Shown: positions 1 to 5,773 of the stretch, in pieces | How the letters are laid out: the number at the start of each line of letters is the position of its first letter | Position numbering within the stretch: the stretch's first letter is position 1 | Source of the DNA: Chitinophagaceae bacterium UBA3961 | GTDB lineage: Bacteria > Bacteroidota > Bacteroidia > Chitinophagales > Chitinophagaceae | Assembly (NCBI GenBank): GCA_002385265.1 | Contig: DGDD01000027.1 | Coordinates: 1 to 7,192, forward strand | Reading direction: 5' to 3' | Length of the DNA stretch: 7,192 nucleotides | Position numbers and translations under genes: made by a program | The notes under the pieces: model-generated | What the model saw: the letters and a program-made list of their open reading frames with translations, nothing else | The model's database searches: none | Told to the model about the DNA's origin: nothing

Positions 1-1004
1 TGGAACTTTTCAGAAGATTAAATGATGGTGGCACCAAGCTTTCTTCTTTTGATTTGGTAGCATCTGTGCTCAAAGGTTTTGAATGGGAAATGGAAGGCTT
101 TTTGGAAGAAACATTAAAGAGCTATGAAGAAATAGGATTAACACAGGACAACCTTATCAAGTTAATATTTCTGTTGCAGGACAATCACAAAAAGGAGATG
201 GCTGCGATTGAAGCAGCCGATGCACAATTCGCTATAAAAAACAGAGAAAGGATTAAAGTAACTCTGAAATGTCTTAAAGATTTTCTCATTAATTCAAAAT
301 TATATTATTACTATAAAGATGGTAACCGTTCCTTTATTCCGTTGTTTTTTATCGCCTATCATCTTTTTCATAAGCCGATAAGCGTTGTGGAATTGGAAAA
401 ATTCTTTGCAAATTTTGATGCTAAAAACACGGAGCATCCCAAAATGGAAAGGTGGATTTATCATTCACTTATAAACGGAGTTTTCAAAAGTAAAGGTGCA
501 GGCTGGATACCCTACAAAACTGGCATCCGTAAACTATTGGATAAGATGCAGCACTATAAAAACAAAGATTTTCCCACCGATGAATTGTTTCAGGTTTATA
601 CTGACCACCCAATAACATTTACGAGAACATATACTATATATAATCTCGATGAATTAGAAAATTCATTTGTTTATTATCTTATGTACGACAGGGGACAGAC
701 TATCAGGATAAATGATATTGACCACATCATGCCTAAATCAATATTAGAGTCATTAAAAGTTGAATCATCAAAAATCAACAGCATCAAAAACTTTCAACTG
801 ATAGATTTCAGCACTAACCGGGGATTAAAAAATGCAAGTCCGTTCGGGGATTGGATTAATAATCATGTAAATGATAAAGCTGCCTTTGTAAAACGGCATT
901 TAATTCCTGCTGATGAAACGCTATGGACGGAAGATAAATTTGAAGACTTTGCTGAGGCAAGAGCAAACCTGATTTTGAATTCCATTTTGACACACTTGAA
1001 ATAG
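1..1004 (+). CDS. DUF262 / HNH endonuclease domain protein, GmrSD-like (5' part missing)
   Basis: The reading frame is open from base 3, so the gene begins upstream of the window; 333 residues are visible. The first residues read ELFRRLNDGGTKLSSFDLV, the conserved F-x-R-(L/I)-N-x-GG-x-x-L-S-x-x-D-L motif of DUF262 (the GmrS/ParB-like NTPase half of GmrSD type IV restriction enzymes). A mainly helical middle follows. Near the C-terminus, bases 717-840 encode IDHIMPKS, then KNFQLIDFSTNRGLKNASP, which fits an HNH (beta-beta-alpha metal) site with Asp-His as metal ligand and general base and Asn/Lys downstream. Family members cut foreign, often modified, DNA using nucleotide hydrolysis. Such proteins usually run to about 550-650 residues, so roughly 200-300 N-terminal residues, including the catalytic DUF262 motifs, lie outside. 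A TTG at base 54 could act as a start but would cut through the conserved motif, so it is rejected. The next gene follows 52 bases downstream on the same strand. Confidence 0.85.
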   Translation, partial: ELFRRLNDGGTKLSSFDLVASVLKGFEWEMEGFLEETLKSYEEIGLTQDNLIKLIFLLQDNHKKEMAAIEAADAQFAIKNRERIKVTLKCLKDFLINSKLYYYYKDGNRSFIPLFFIAYHLFHKPISVVELEKFFANFDAKNTEHPKMERWIYHSLINGVFKSKGAGWIPYKTGIRKLLDKMQHYKNKDFPTDELFQVYTDHPITFTRTYTIYNLDELENSFVYYLMYDRGQTIRINDIDHIMPKSILESLKVESSKINSIKNFQLIDFSTNRGLKNASPFGDWINNHVNDKAAFVKRHLIPADETLWTEDKFEDFAEARANLILNSILTHLK

Positions 1005-1013
1005 CTTTTAGAA

Positions 1014-1045
1014 TTGACTTTTAAAATGCATAAAATTTACTTTTT
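1014..1045 (+). promoter_or_regulatory. Possible weak promoter before the small downstream gene
   Basis: TTG at 1014-1016 and TACTTTTT at 1038-1045 are separated by 21 bases. This resembles the Bacteroidota -33/-7 pattern (TTTG and TAnnTTTG) but lacks the final G of the -7 box. It would give a transcript starting only a few bases before the ATG at 1057. In such AT-rich DNA the match may be chance, and read-through from the upstream nuclease gene is equally possible. Confidence 0.2.
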
Positions 1046-1056
1046 ATAGCGATGCA

Positions 1057-1491
1057 ATGAAAGACAAATTATTTAAGAATCTTTCGCACAGTGCCGAAGG
1101 TTATGCAATTCTCAATTCAGGTGGGCAGCTCACTAAAGGATATAAGCCCGACACTGTTCTGCAAAAGGGGAATGAGTACATCATTATGGAATGTGATACA
1201 GGCACTAGCCGAAAAGGATATTTAGGTGCAATGCTGAAAGCATCAAAGTATTTAACCAATGAAAAGAATGGTGTATTAATACTGGTAATAAAAGAGAAGC
1301 CCAATACAACAGTTAAGCAAATTGCTGAGCATCTTCGGGAATATTTGATATGGCTGAAGCCGCTTACCAACCTTAGAGTTATTTACTTAATTGAAACAAC
1401 TAAGTATTGTCCGGATAAAATTCCTCTGAAACTTTTGAGTTTAGAATTTGAAAGTTCTGCTATTATGATTAAGGCCGAAATTTTAAAATAA
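1057..1491 (+). CDS. Hypothetical protein, possible PD-(D/E)XK-like nuclease fold
   Basis: I do not recognise this 144-residue protein with certainty. It has no signal peptide, membrane segment or cysteine cluster, so it is probably cytoplasmic. Its order of elements resembles a PD-(D/E)XK core: an early helix with Glu14, a turn ending in KPD (Asp32), a strand YIIMECD carrying Glu45 and Asp47, then a helix starting GTSRKGYLGAML with several lysines. The usual E-x-K is E-x-D here; some families in the fold use an acidic residue at this place and take lysine from elsewhere, so Lys53 or Lys61 is a candidate. A second strand, GVLILVIKEK, follows. The ATG at 1057 is used because the nearby ATG at 1052 hits a stop after two codons. 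The gene lies 52 bases behind the DUF262/HNH gene on the same strand, so a defence role is plausible but is inference from position. It converges with the mercury-type cluster, leaving only 22 bases between them. Confidence 0.6.
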   Translation: MKDKLFKNLSHSAEGYAILNSGGQLTKGYKPDTVLQKGNEYIIMECDTGTSRKGYLGAMLKASKYLTNEKNGVLILVIKEKPNTTVKQIAEHLREYLIWLKPLTNLRVIYLIETTKYCPDKIPLKLLSLEFESSAIMIKAEILK

Positions 1492-1513
1492 GTAAGAAAC
1501 TATTTTAACAAGA

Positions 1514-1729
1514 CTATGAACAACAAGATTTATTCATTTGTATAGGTGGGCAAGCAACAGTGCCATAGCTACAAAATACACAACAATCACCCTGCTTTGG
1601 CTTTAGTACAGTTTCGCAGTTTGTACACTTGTAAAAGTATTGGCAAGCATCTGTTGGCATTATTTCTTCTTTTTGAAAGCCGCATTGCGGACAAGTAATT
1701 GTTGACTGTAGTATAGTTGATTTCTCCAT
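1514..1729 (-). CDS. GDCCVxC domain-containing small cysteine-rich protein
   Basis: A 71-residue cytoplasmic protein with many cysteines: C13-P-Q-C16, C29, C35-T-N-C38, the signature GDCCVFC at 47-53, then C60-P-P and a C-terminal CCS. This matches the GDCCVxC (seleno)protein family, often found beside MerT-type mercury transport genes; in some bacteria one signature cysteine is selenocysteine, but here both are ordinary TGT codons. The paired CxxC motifs suggest a zinc-ribbon-like or thiol metal-binding fold. A role in binding or passing on imported Hg(II) is inferred from context, not shown. The ATG at 1729 is preferred: it lies 5 bases after the merTP stop and gives MEKSTILQSTITCPQCG. A TTG at 1753 would add eight residues and overlap merTP. 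It is the last gene of the cluster and meets the plus-strand gene tail to tail. Confidence 0.85.
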   Translation of the reverse strand: MEKSTILQSTITCPQCGFQKEEIMPTDACQYFYKCTNCETVLKPKQGDCCVFCSYGTVACPPIQMNKSCCS

Positions 1730-1734
1730 TAAAT

Positions 1735-2421
1735 TTATTTTTTGTCGCAGCAAGATGACGAATCACTGCAAGTATTATTGATTCCTGTTTCAGAAAAAAT
1801 GCTACTATTTATCAGTTCATAGCTTTTTACTTTGTATCCTGTTTTATAAATTGCTACTTCTATTATCTTTTCACTAACTTTTGATTTATCAAAAGTGACT
1901 AAACTGCTCCGGGTGGCATAAGAAGTTTTATAAGCTAATACTCCATTTACTTTAGACAGTTCATTATTTACATGTACCTCACATGCCTCGCAGGTCATGC
2001 CTTGTATAGTGAACTTTACCTGTTGTTTATTATCAACTACAGCAAATGCTGATTGTACTTTTGGTTTTGGATAAAACACTTTTGCATACAGCGGGAAAGT
2101 CATTATTAGTATAGCGAATACAGTTACTATTCCCAAAAAAGTTTTGGATTGAAAGAATGAAATCTTCTTAGTTGTTTCGCAATTACAATCTATATCATTT
2201 ACTTTAGCAGTTTTTAGTTTAAGATACCATGCAAAGGCTAATACGGCAACTGATAATCCTATCAAATAAGGTCTTGCTGGTTCTATCCATGAAAAGCTAG
2301 CGGCAATACTGCTGCCACCGGCAAGCAATGCAATAACAGGGGCGATACAACAAAGCGAAGCTGCGATAGCGGAAAGAACACCTGCGCCGGTAAATGTGCC
2401 TGATGATTTTATACTTATCAT
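1735..2421 (-). CDS. merTP: Mercuric transport protein MerTP (MerT-MerP fusion)
   Basis: A 228-residue inner-membrane protein joining MerT-like and MerP-like parts. The MerT part has a first membrane helix (about 13-35) holding the vicinal pair Cys24-Cys25 in SLCCIAP, a second helix (about 52-68), and a cytoplasmic loop with Cys79 and Cys81 (DCNCE). A third helix (about 94-116) leads to an HMA domain (about 134-203) with the metal motif GMTCEAC (Cys144, Cys147), which should face the periplasm. In MerT/MerP systems Hg(II) passes from the HMA cysteines to the membrane pair and then to the loop pair. Residues after about 205 form an additional tail with Cys218 and Cys224-Cys225. The start overlaps the stop of the arsR-like gene by four bases (ATGA), indicating coupled translation. 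No merA reductase is in the window. Hg(II) is the likeliest substrate by family; another soft metal cannot be excluded. Confidence 0.92.
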   Translation of the reverse strand: MISIKSSGTFTGAGVLSAIAASLCCIAPVIALLAGGSSIAASFSWIEPARPYLIGLSVAVLAFAWYLKLKTAKVNDIDCNCETTKKISFFQSKTFLGIVTVFAILIMTFPLYAKVFYPKPKVQSAFAVVDNKQQVKFTIQGMTCEACEVHVNNELSKVNGVLAYKTSYATRSSLVTFDKSKVSEKIIEVAIYKTGYKVKSYELINSSIFSETGINNTCSDSSSCCDKK

Positions 2422-2795
2422 ACTGTTTCCAGTTTTTGAGTTTCTATATTAATATGTTTGAAGAACGGCTTTAAAATCTTTAGATTTTCCTGTGAAAGAG
2501 AATAATAAATTGTTTGCCCTTCTTTCCAGGTTTCAACAATACTTCCATCCTTCAATTTTCTTAGATGTTGTGATACTGCTGGAATACTCATGCCCAGAAT
2601 ATCTGCAAGGTCGCATGGACATAATTCTTTTTCTTCTTCGAGCAAATAGATAATCTTCAGCCTTACTTCATTACCAGCTAAAGCCAATATATTAGACAGG
2701 CTTGCAAAAGACTTTTGTGCAATCCTCAACTTGCTTTTACAATTCATTATTTGCTCCTGGTCTGCAAATAGTCTGATGCAAGTATTGTTTTTCAT
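2418..2795 (-). CDS. ArsR/SmtB-family metalloregulator of the mer-type operon
   Basis: A 125-residue winged-helix repressor starting MKNNTCIRLFADQEQI. After an N-terminal segment with Cys6 and Cys19 comes a helix (ILALAGNEVRLKIIYLL) and then ELCPCDLADILG, the ArsR-type site with Cys59 and Cys61 just before Asp-Leu. The recognition helix is SIPAVSQHLRKLKD (about 70-83), and the wing ends in TIYYSL. ArsR proteins bind an operator when metal-free and release it when thiols capture As(III), Hg(II) or similar ions. First position in the operon and the merTP overlap suggest an Hg(II)-responsive repressor doing the job of MerR. The start at 2795 keeps the CIR-x-x-AD-x-x-QI-x-x-C segment, which I recall as common to Bacteroidota relatives; a longer reading from 2879 would run through the promoter and operator and is rejected. 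An inner ATG at 2747 is the alternative. Confidence 0.88.
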   Translation of the reverse strand: MKNNTCIRLFADQEQIMNCKSKLRIAQKSFASLSNILALAGNEVRLKIIYLLEEEKELCPCDLADILGMSIPAVSQHLRKLKDGSIVETWKEGQTIYYSLSQENLKILKPFFKHINIETQKLETV

Positions 2796-2799
2796 AAGG

Positions 2800-2830
2800 C
2801 AAAGATAGTGGAAATAACTATTTAAGCAAA
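2800..2830 (-). promoter_or_regulatory. Bacteroidota-type promoter of the arsR-merTP-GDCCVxC operon
   Basis: On the minus strand TTTG (2830-2827) is followed after 19 bases by TATCTTTG (2807-2800). Both boxes match the Bacteroidota primary-sigma consensus TTTG / TAnnTTTG exactly, and the spacing is typical. The -7 box ends only four bases before the ATG of the arsR-like gene, so the transcript should have almost no leader. Confidence 0.75.
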
Positions 2831-2840
2831 TGCTTAAATA
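2819..2840. promoter_or_regulatory. Perfect inverted-repeat operator, probable ArsR-type site
   Basis: TATTTAAGCA (2819-2828) and its exact reverse complement TGCTTAAATA (2831-2840) are separated by two bases (AA). A 10-2-10 palindrome fits the roughly 12-2-12 imperfect repeats bound by ArsR/SmtB dimers. It covers the -33 box of the operon promoter, so a bound dimer would block RNA polymerase. The regulator encoded directly downstream is the obvious ligand (inference). Confidence 0.7.
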
Positions 2841-2856
2841 AAAAGAAAGCTCAAAT

Positions 2857-4083
2857 TTAAAAGTAAGTTGAAATCCCAAAACTAAATCCCCCCGTTTTTG
2901 CCGGTGGGTTGCCGAGTAAATCTCTCTGGCTTTGGTGACGGTAATTAAATCGTAAAACCGTTTGTGCAGTGGGACGAAAACTTATGGCAGGCAGGATGCT
3001 CCACAAATCATCTGCAATATTGCCGCCGGTGCTGGTAAATGTTCCTTTGTTCCAATCCACATATTCAAAACGACAGGCAAGGTTAAGCGTAGCATTTGGC
3101 CAGCCCGGCATTTTTTTCTTTATCAATGGCTGCACAATATCTACAAAACCCCCTTGTTGCTTGTTGCCGTACTGTTGTGTAAAGGTAGATGGCACATTTA
3201 CTTTTATCCATGCCCACTCAGCAGTAATAAAAGTGTTTAGTTTAGATAATGTGGTATTAAAATCAATTGCAAAAACATCCACTCTGCGTTTATCATCTAA
3301 TTGCAATCCATCATCCTGAAATTTATTATACACTCCACCCATATATGATATACCCAGTTCACCAATTTTATTATTTCTTACAGCAACCTTTGTTGTTAGT
3401 AATGGCAAGCCGCTATTCATTTCTTCAAACCTTTCTTTATTATTTTTAGCGGCTGGCAAAAAGGTTTTGTTTTCTGCATTATCAATGATGGTATTGTCAA
3501 AGTTACCGGACAGATAGGCTTCATAACCAAACATCCAGTCTTTGTTATAATGCTTGCCATATACGCCAAAGCCTGCGTTGCTCCAGGTGGCGGGCAACAT
3601 TTGTGTAGCGGCTATTGGCCGGTCAGTAAATTCCCACTTGGGGCCATCATGATTTTGATTAAATGCCCCAATGGGGTTTAGTATTATACCGCCCCGCAAG
3701 TTTATCAATGGGTGCAGTTCAATATCTAATGCTGCAAACTCTATTGATATTTCTTTTGCGCCGTCTTCAAATTCTATTTCGCTTAAAAATTTTAACCGCT
3801 TGCCGATTGTTGATGAAACAAATAAGGTCATTCGCCTAAATTGAAACTGGTGGCCTTCTGAAATACCATCTGTTGCCAGTTGTTGCCAGTTGGCTTCCAT
3901 ATAGCCGCCTACTGATACCGGCAGTTTACCAACAGTCACAAAGGGGCGGTTATAAACAGCATCCATATTCAAGGTTGGCTTTATAGTATCTTTGGGGATT
4001 CGCTTTAATAAAGCTGGGTCTATCTGTGCAGCGGCACACAAAGAAAAAAGTAAAGCTGTTATGAAGGAGAAAAATTTTATCAT
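2857..4083 (-). CDS. Outer-membrane beta-barrel porin (OprO/OprP-like)
   Basis: A 408-residue protein with a signal peptide (MIKFFSFITALLFSLCAAAQ, cut near residue 20), then a short periplasmic stretch and alternating amphipathic strands to a C-terminal phenylalanine (GISTYF), the usual outer-membrane insertion signal. Segments such as FRRMTLFVSSTIGKRLKFLS, LRGGIILNPIGAFN and MLPATWSNAGFGVYGK are typical of Bacteroidota porins related to phosphate-selective OprO/OprP. The family name does not establish the solute. It is the last gene of the operon with the di-heme cytochrome and Rieske genes and overlaps the Rieske stop by four bases (ATGA), so the three are probably made together. It may admit an ion or small substrate for the redox proteins, or simply place the system in the outer envelope; this is inference. 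The coding sequence contains a 10-base tandem duplication at 3871-3890. The arsR promoter begins downstream of its stop codon. Confidence 0.85.
   Translation of the reverse strand: MIKFFSFITALLFSLCAAAQIDPALLKRIPKDTIKPTLNMDAVYNRPFVTVGKLPVSVGGYMEANWQQLATDGISEGHQFQFRRMTLFVSSTIGKRLKFLSEIEFEDGAKEISIEFAALDIELHPLINLRGGIILNPIGAFNQNHDGPKWEFTDRPIAATQMLPATWSNAGFGVYGKHYNKDWMFGYEAYLSGNFDNTIIDNAENKTFLPAAKNNKERFEEMNSGLPLLTTKVAVRNNKIGELGISYMGGVYNKFQDDGLQLDDKRRVDVFAIDFNTTLSKLNTFITAEWAWIKVNVPSTFTQQYGNKQQGGFVDIVQPLIKKKMPGWPNATLNLACRFEYVDWNKGTFTSTGGNIADDLWSILPAISFRPTAQTVLRFNYRHQSQRDLLGNPPAKTGGFSFGISTYF
3871..3890. repeat. Two tandem copies of a 10-base unit inside the porin gene
   Basis: TGTTGCCAGT occurs twice back to back and the pattern continues for two more bases. 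On the coding strand it falls in the codons for NWQQLATD. Loss or gain of one unit would shift the reading frame because 10 is not a multiple of three. Confidence 0.8.
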
Positions 4084-4526
4084 ATCGCTTTCAATGAAAT
4101 TTTTAATTTATTGGCTTCAATGGTTACAGGAAATGTCCTTAGTTTTCTATCTGCCGGCCCGCCTTGTACTGTGCCACTGTTGGTAAACTCACTGCCGTGT
4201 GCCGGGCACTGTAGTTTATCGCCAAACACCTGCAACTCTGCACCCTGGTGTGTGCATTGCATCCAGAGGGCGGTGTATTCATTTTCATTGATACGATAGA
4301 CGCAGATAGGGTATTGCAGAATATCATTCTGTACTACCACATATTTTTTATAATGCTTTTCATTGCCTGCTTTTGTTTCAAAGTCGGTTAGTGGTACAAT
4401 TAAATCATCGCCAGCAATTTTGCCACCTATTATTTTTGCAGCACTACAGCTTTGCAACAAGGTAGTAATAGCTGCACCGCCTAAGCAGGCAAAGCCACAG
4501 CTTTTTATAAAATCTTTTCTGTCCAT
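4080..4526 (-). CDS. Rieske [2Fe-2S] protein, probable lipoprotein
   Basis: A 148-residue protein with both Rieske cluster motifs: C91-T-H93-Q-G-A-E-L and C107-P-A-H110-G-S-E-F, two Cys and two His for one [2Fe-2S] cluster. The extra disulfide cysteines found in bc1-type Rieske proteins (C-T-H-x-G-C and C-P-C-H) are absent, so the site resembles the ferredoxin or arsenite-oxidase type. The N-terminus MDRKDFIKSCGFACLGGAAITTLLQSC has a hydrophobic stretch ending at Cys27 in LLQSC, an acceptable lipobox; its RK pair only weakly resembles a Tat signal. The protein is therefore probably anchored on the periplasmic side. It starts 5 bases after the di-heme cytochrome stop and overlaps the porin start by four bases. 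It probably carries electrons to or from the di-heme protein (inference). It is not a ring-hydroxylating oxygenase, since there is no catalytic domain. Confidence 0.88.
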   Translation of the reverse strand: MDRKDFIKSCGFACLGGAAITTLLQSCSAAKIIGGKIAGDDLIVPLTDFETKAGNEKHYKKYVVVQNDILQYPICVYRINENEYTALWMQCTHQGAELQVFGDKLQCPAHGSEFTNSGTVQGGPADRKLRTFPVTIEANKLKISLKAI

Positions 4527-4531
4527 TGTAT

Positions 4532-5728
4532 TTACAGTGATTCTAAAAATTTAAGCAAGGCTTGTTTGTCGGCTGACGAAAGCAGGCTGAATTTATTTTT
4601 ACTTGTTGTGGCTTCGCCGCCATGTAAGAGTATTGCTTCTTCAATGCTTTTTGCCCTTCCATCGTGCAGTAAAAAATACTGGCCGCCTTGTGAGTTGGGA
4701 GATAAACCCAAACCCCATAGTGGCGGCGTTCTCCATTCAGATTTTGTAGCGCTGCCTTCTGTATAGCCATCATCTAAGCCCGGCCCCATATCATGCAATA
4801 GCAAATCGGTATAAGGATGAAATGTTTTGTTGGATAATGGAGCTATGTTTGAGAAACCGGTTTGTAATGTTTGCTTATGGCAGCTTTCGCAACCGGCTTG
4901 CATGAAAACATTTTTGCCCTGAACAACGGTTGCATCATTTTGATTTCTTTGAATGGGAGCTTTCAATGTTTGCAGGTAGAAGACAACATTATGCACCGTT
5001 ACATCAGAAACTTCGGGGTCTATATTCAATCCAGAGTAAACATCTTTTGGTTGAAATGTTGAAGTAATGCCAATGTCCTGGTTGTAGGCATTTACTGTTT
5101 GGTGCAACAGATTATAAGCCGCCGCTTTTTTGCCAAAGCGGTGAATGTATTTACTATTTCTTGGAATAGCATTCGAAAACGGGGTTATAAAAGAAGGCAG
5201 GTACTCATAATTCGGCACACCGCTAATACCATCTCCATTTGTATCATTGGGGTCAGCTATTGACAATATATTTGCATCGGAGACCAATTCAAGAAACCCT
5301 AAACCGGTGTTGGCAGGCGGTGTAAACTTTGAAAACGTGGCACCTGCAGGTATTTGTTCCGGTGTATAACCGGGCAATGCTCTGTTTTGTAATTGCGGGC
5401 CACCCAAATGCAGGAATTGGTTACCTGTACTGTCAGTCTGCCCAAACCTCGTAAGAGTAGTAAAAGGATGCCCCTTACCATCACCAGCATGGCAACTACC
5501 GCAACTGGTAGCCACGAAGATGGAGCCTAAACCCTTCTGAGAAGTGAATACTTCGTCATTAAAGGCCACATCACCCGCCAGGAACCTTCTGTTCTCCTCA
5601 TAGCTGAGCCCTTCAACAGGGCCATCTAATAGCTCATTATCAGTCGGGGCTTTGGGCAACAGTTTTTGGCAGGCAACAATACCCATAATTACTAAAATTA
5701 ATGCTGATATAACTTTAAGTTTATTCAT
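4532..5728 (-). CDS. Di-heme oxidoreductase family (DUF1111) c-type cytochrome lipoprotein
   Basis: A 398-residue protein with a lipoprotein signal (MNKLKVISALILVIMGIVAC, lipid on Cys20) and two c-type heme sites: C76-G-S-C79-H80 and C280-E-S-C283-H284. Further marks of the DUF1111/DHOR family are DTNGDGISG (162-170), LHDMGPGLDDG (about 311-321), EWRTPPLWGLG (about 331-341) and LHDGRAKSIEEAILLHGGEA near the end. Length is normal and the frame intact. DUF1111 proteins are relatives of MauG/cytochrome c peroxidase-type di-heme enzymes with mostly unknown substrates; many sit beside iron-regulated imelysin genes, but no imelysin is visible here. It is the first gene of the minus-strand operon followed by Rieske and porin genes and is divergent from the DtxR/MntR-type regulator, with a palindrome between them. 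A redox role in metal acquisition or peroxide handling at the envelope is inference. Confidence 0.9.
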   Translation of the reverse strand: MNKLKVISALILVIMGIVACQKLLPKAPTDNELLDGPVEGLSYEENRRFLAGDVAFNDEVFTSQKGLGSIFVATSCGSCHAGDGKGHPFTTLTRFGQTDSTGNQFLHLGGPQLQNRALPGYTPEQIPAGATFSKFTPPANTGLGFLELVSDANILSIADPNDTNGDGISGVPNYEYLPSFITPFSNAIPRNSKYIHRFGKKAAAYNLLHQTVNAYNQDIGITSTFQPKDVYSGLNIDPEVSDVTVHNVVFYLQTLKAPIQRNQNDATVVQGKNVFMQAGCESCHKQTLQTGFSNIAPLSNKTFHPYTDLLLHDMGPGLDDGYTEGSATKSEWRTPPLWGLGLSPNSQGGQYFLLHDGRAKSIEEAILLHGGEATTSKNKFSLLSSADKQALLKFLESL

Positions 5729-5741
5729 AATTCTACGCAGG

Positions 5742-5773
5742 CAAAGGCAAATAATTAGGCGAATTTAATACAA
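5742..5773 (-). promoter_or_regulatory. Probable promoter of the di-heme/Rieske/porin operon
   Basis: On the minus strand TTG (5773-5771) is followed after 21 bases by TGCCTTTG (5749-5742), one mismatch from TAnnTTTG. The box ends 13 bases before the ATG at 5728. Its -33 box touches the edge of the palindrome at 5773-5794, as expected for repression by blocking polymerase. The mismatch in the -7 box keeps confidence low. Confidence 0.4.

Noticed and set aside
54..1004. A complete 316-residue gene starting at TTG 54.
   Set aside because: The conserved DUF262 motif begins before this point and the frame is open to the window edge, so the gene is cut by the window rather than short.
1101..1370. 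An 89-codon minus-strand frame opposite the small plus-strand gene.
   Set aside because: It is shorter, shows no domain, and the plus-strand frame has coherent predicted secondary structure and follows the upstream nuclease gene.
1730..1753. Upstream TTG start for the GDCCVxC protein.
   Set aside because: It overlaps the end of merTP, and the ATG at 1729 gives the family-like N-terminus directly after the merTP stop.
2819..2840. The palindrome as a transcription terminator of the porin operon.
   Set aside because: The stem is almost all A/T, the loop is only two bases, and the repeat overlaps the -33 box of an exact promoter; an operator explains it better.
2796..2879. A longer N-terminus for the ArsR-like regulator starting at 2879.
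   Set aside because: It would translate the promoter and operator and overlap the end of the porin gene. The added residues (MGFQLTFKFELSFYLS...) resemble no ArsR N-terminus.
2962..3449. Several plus-strand reading frames of 60-116 codons opposite the porin gene.
   Set aside because: They lie fully inside a well-supported porin coding sequence on the other strand and show no recognisable protein features.
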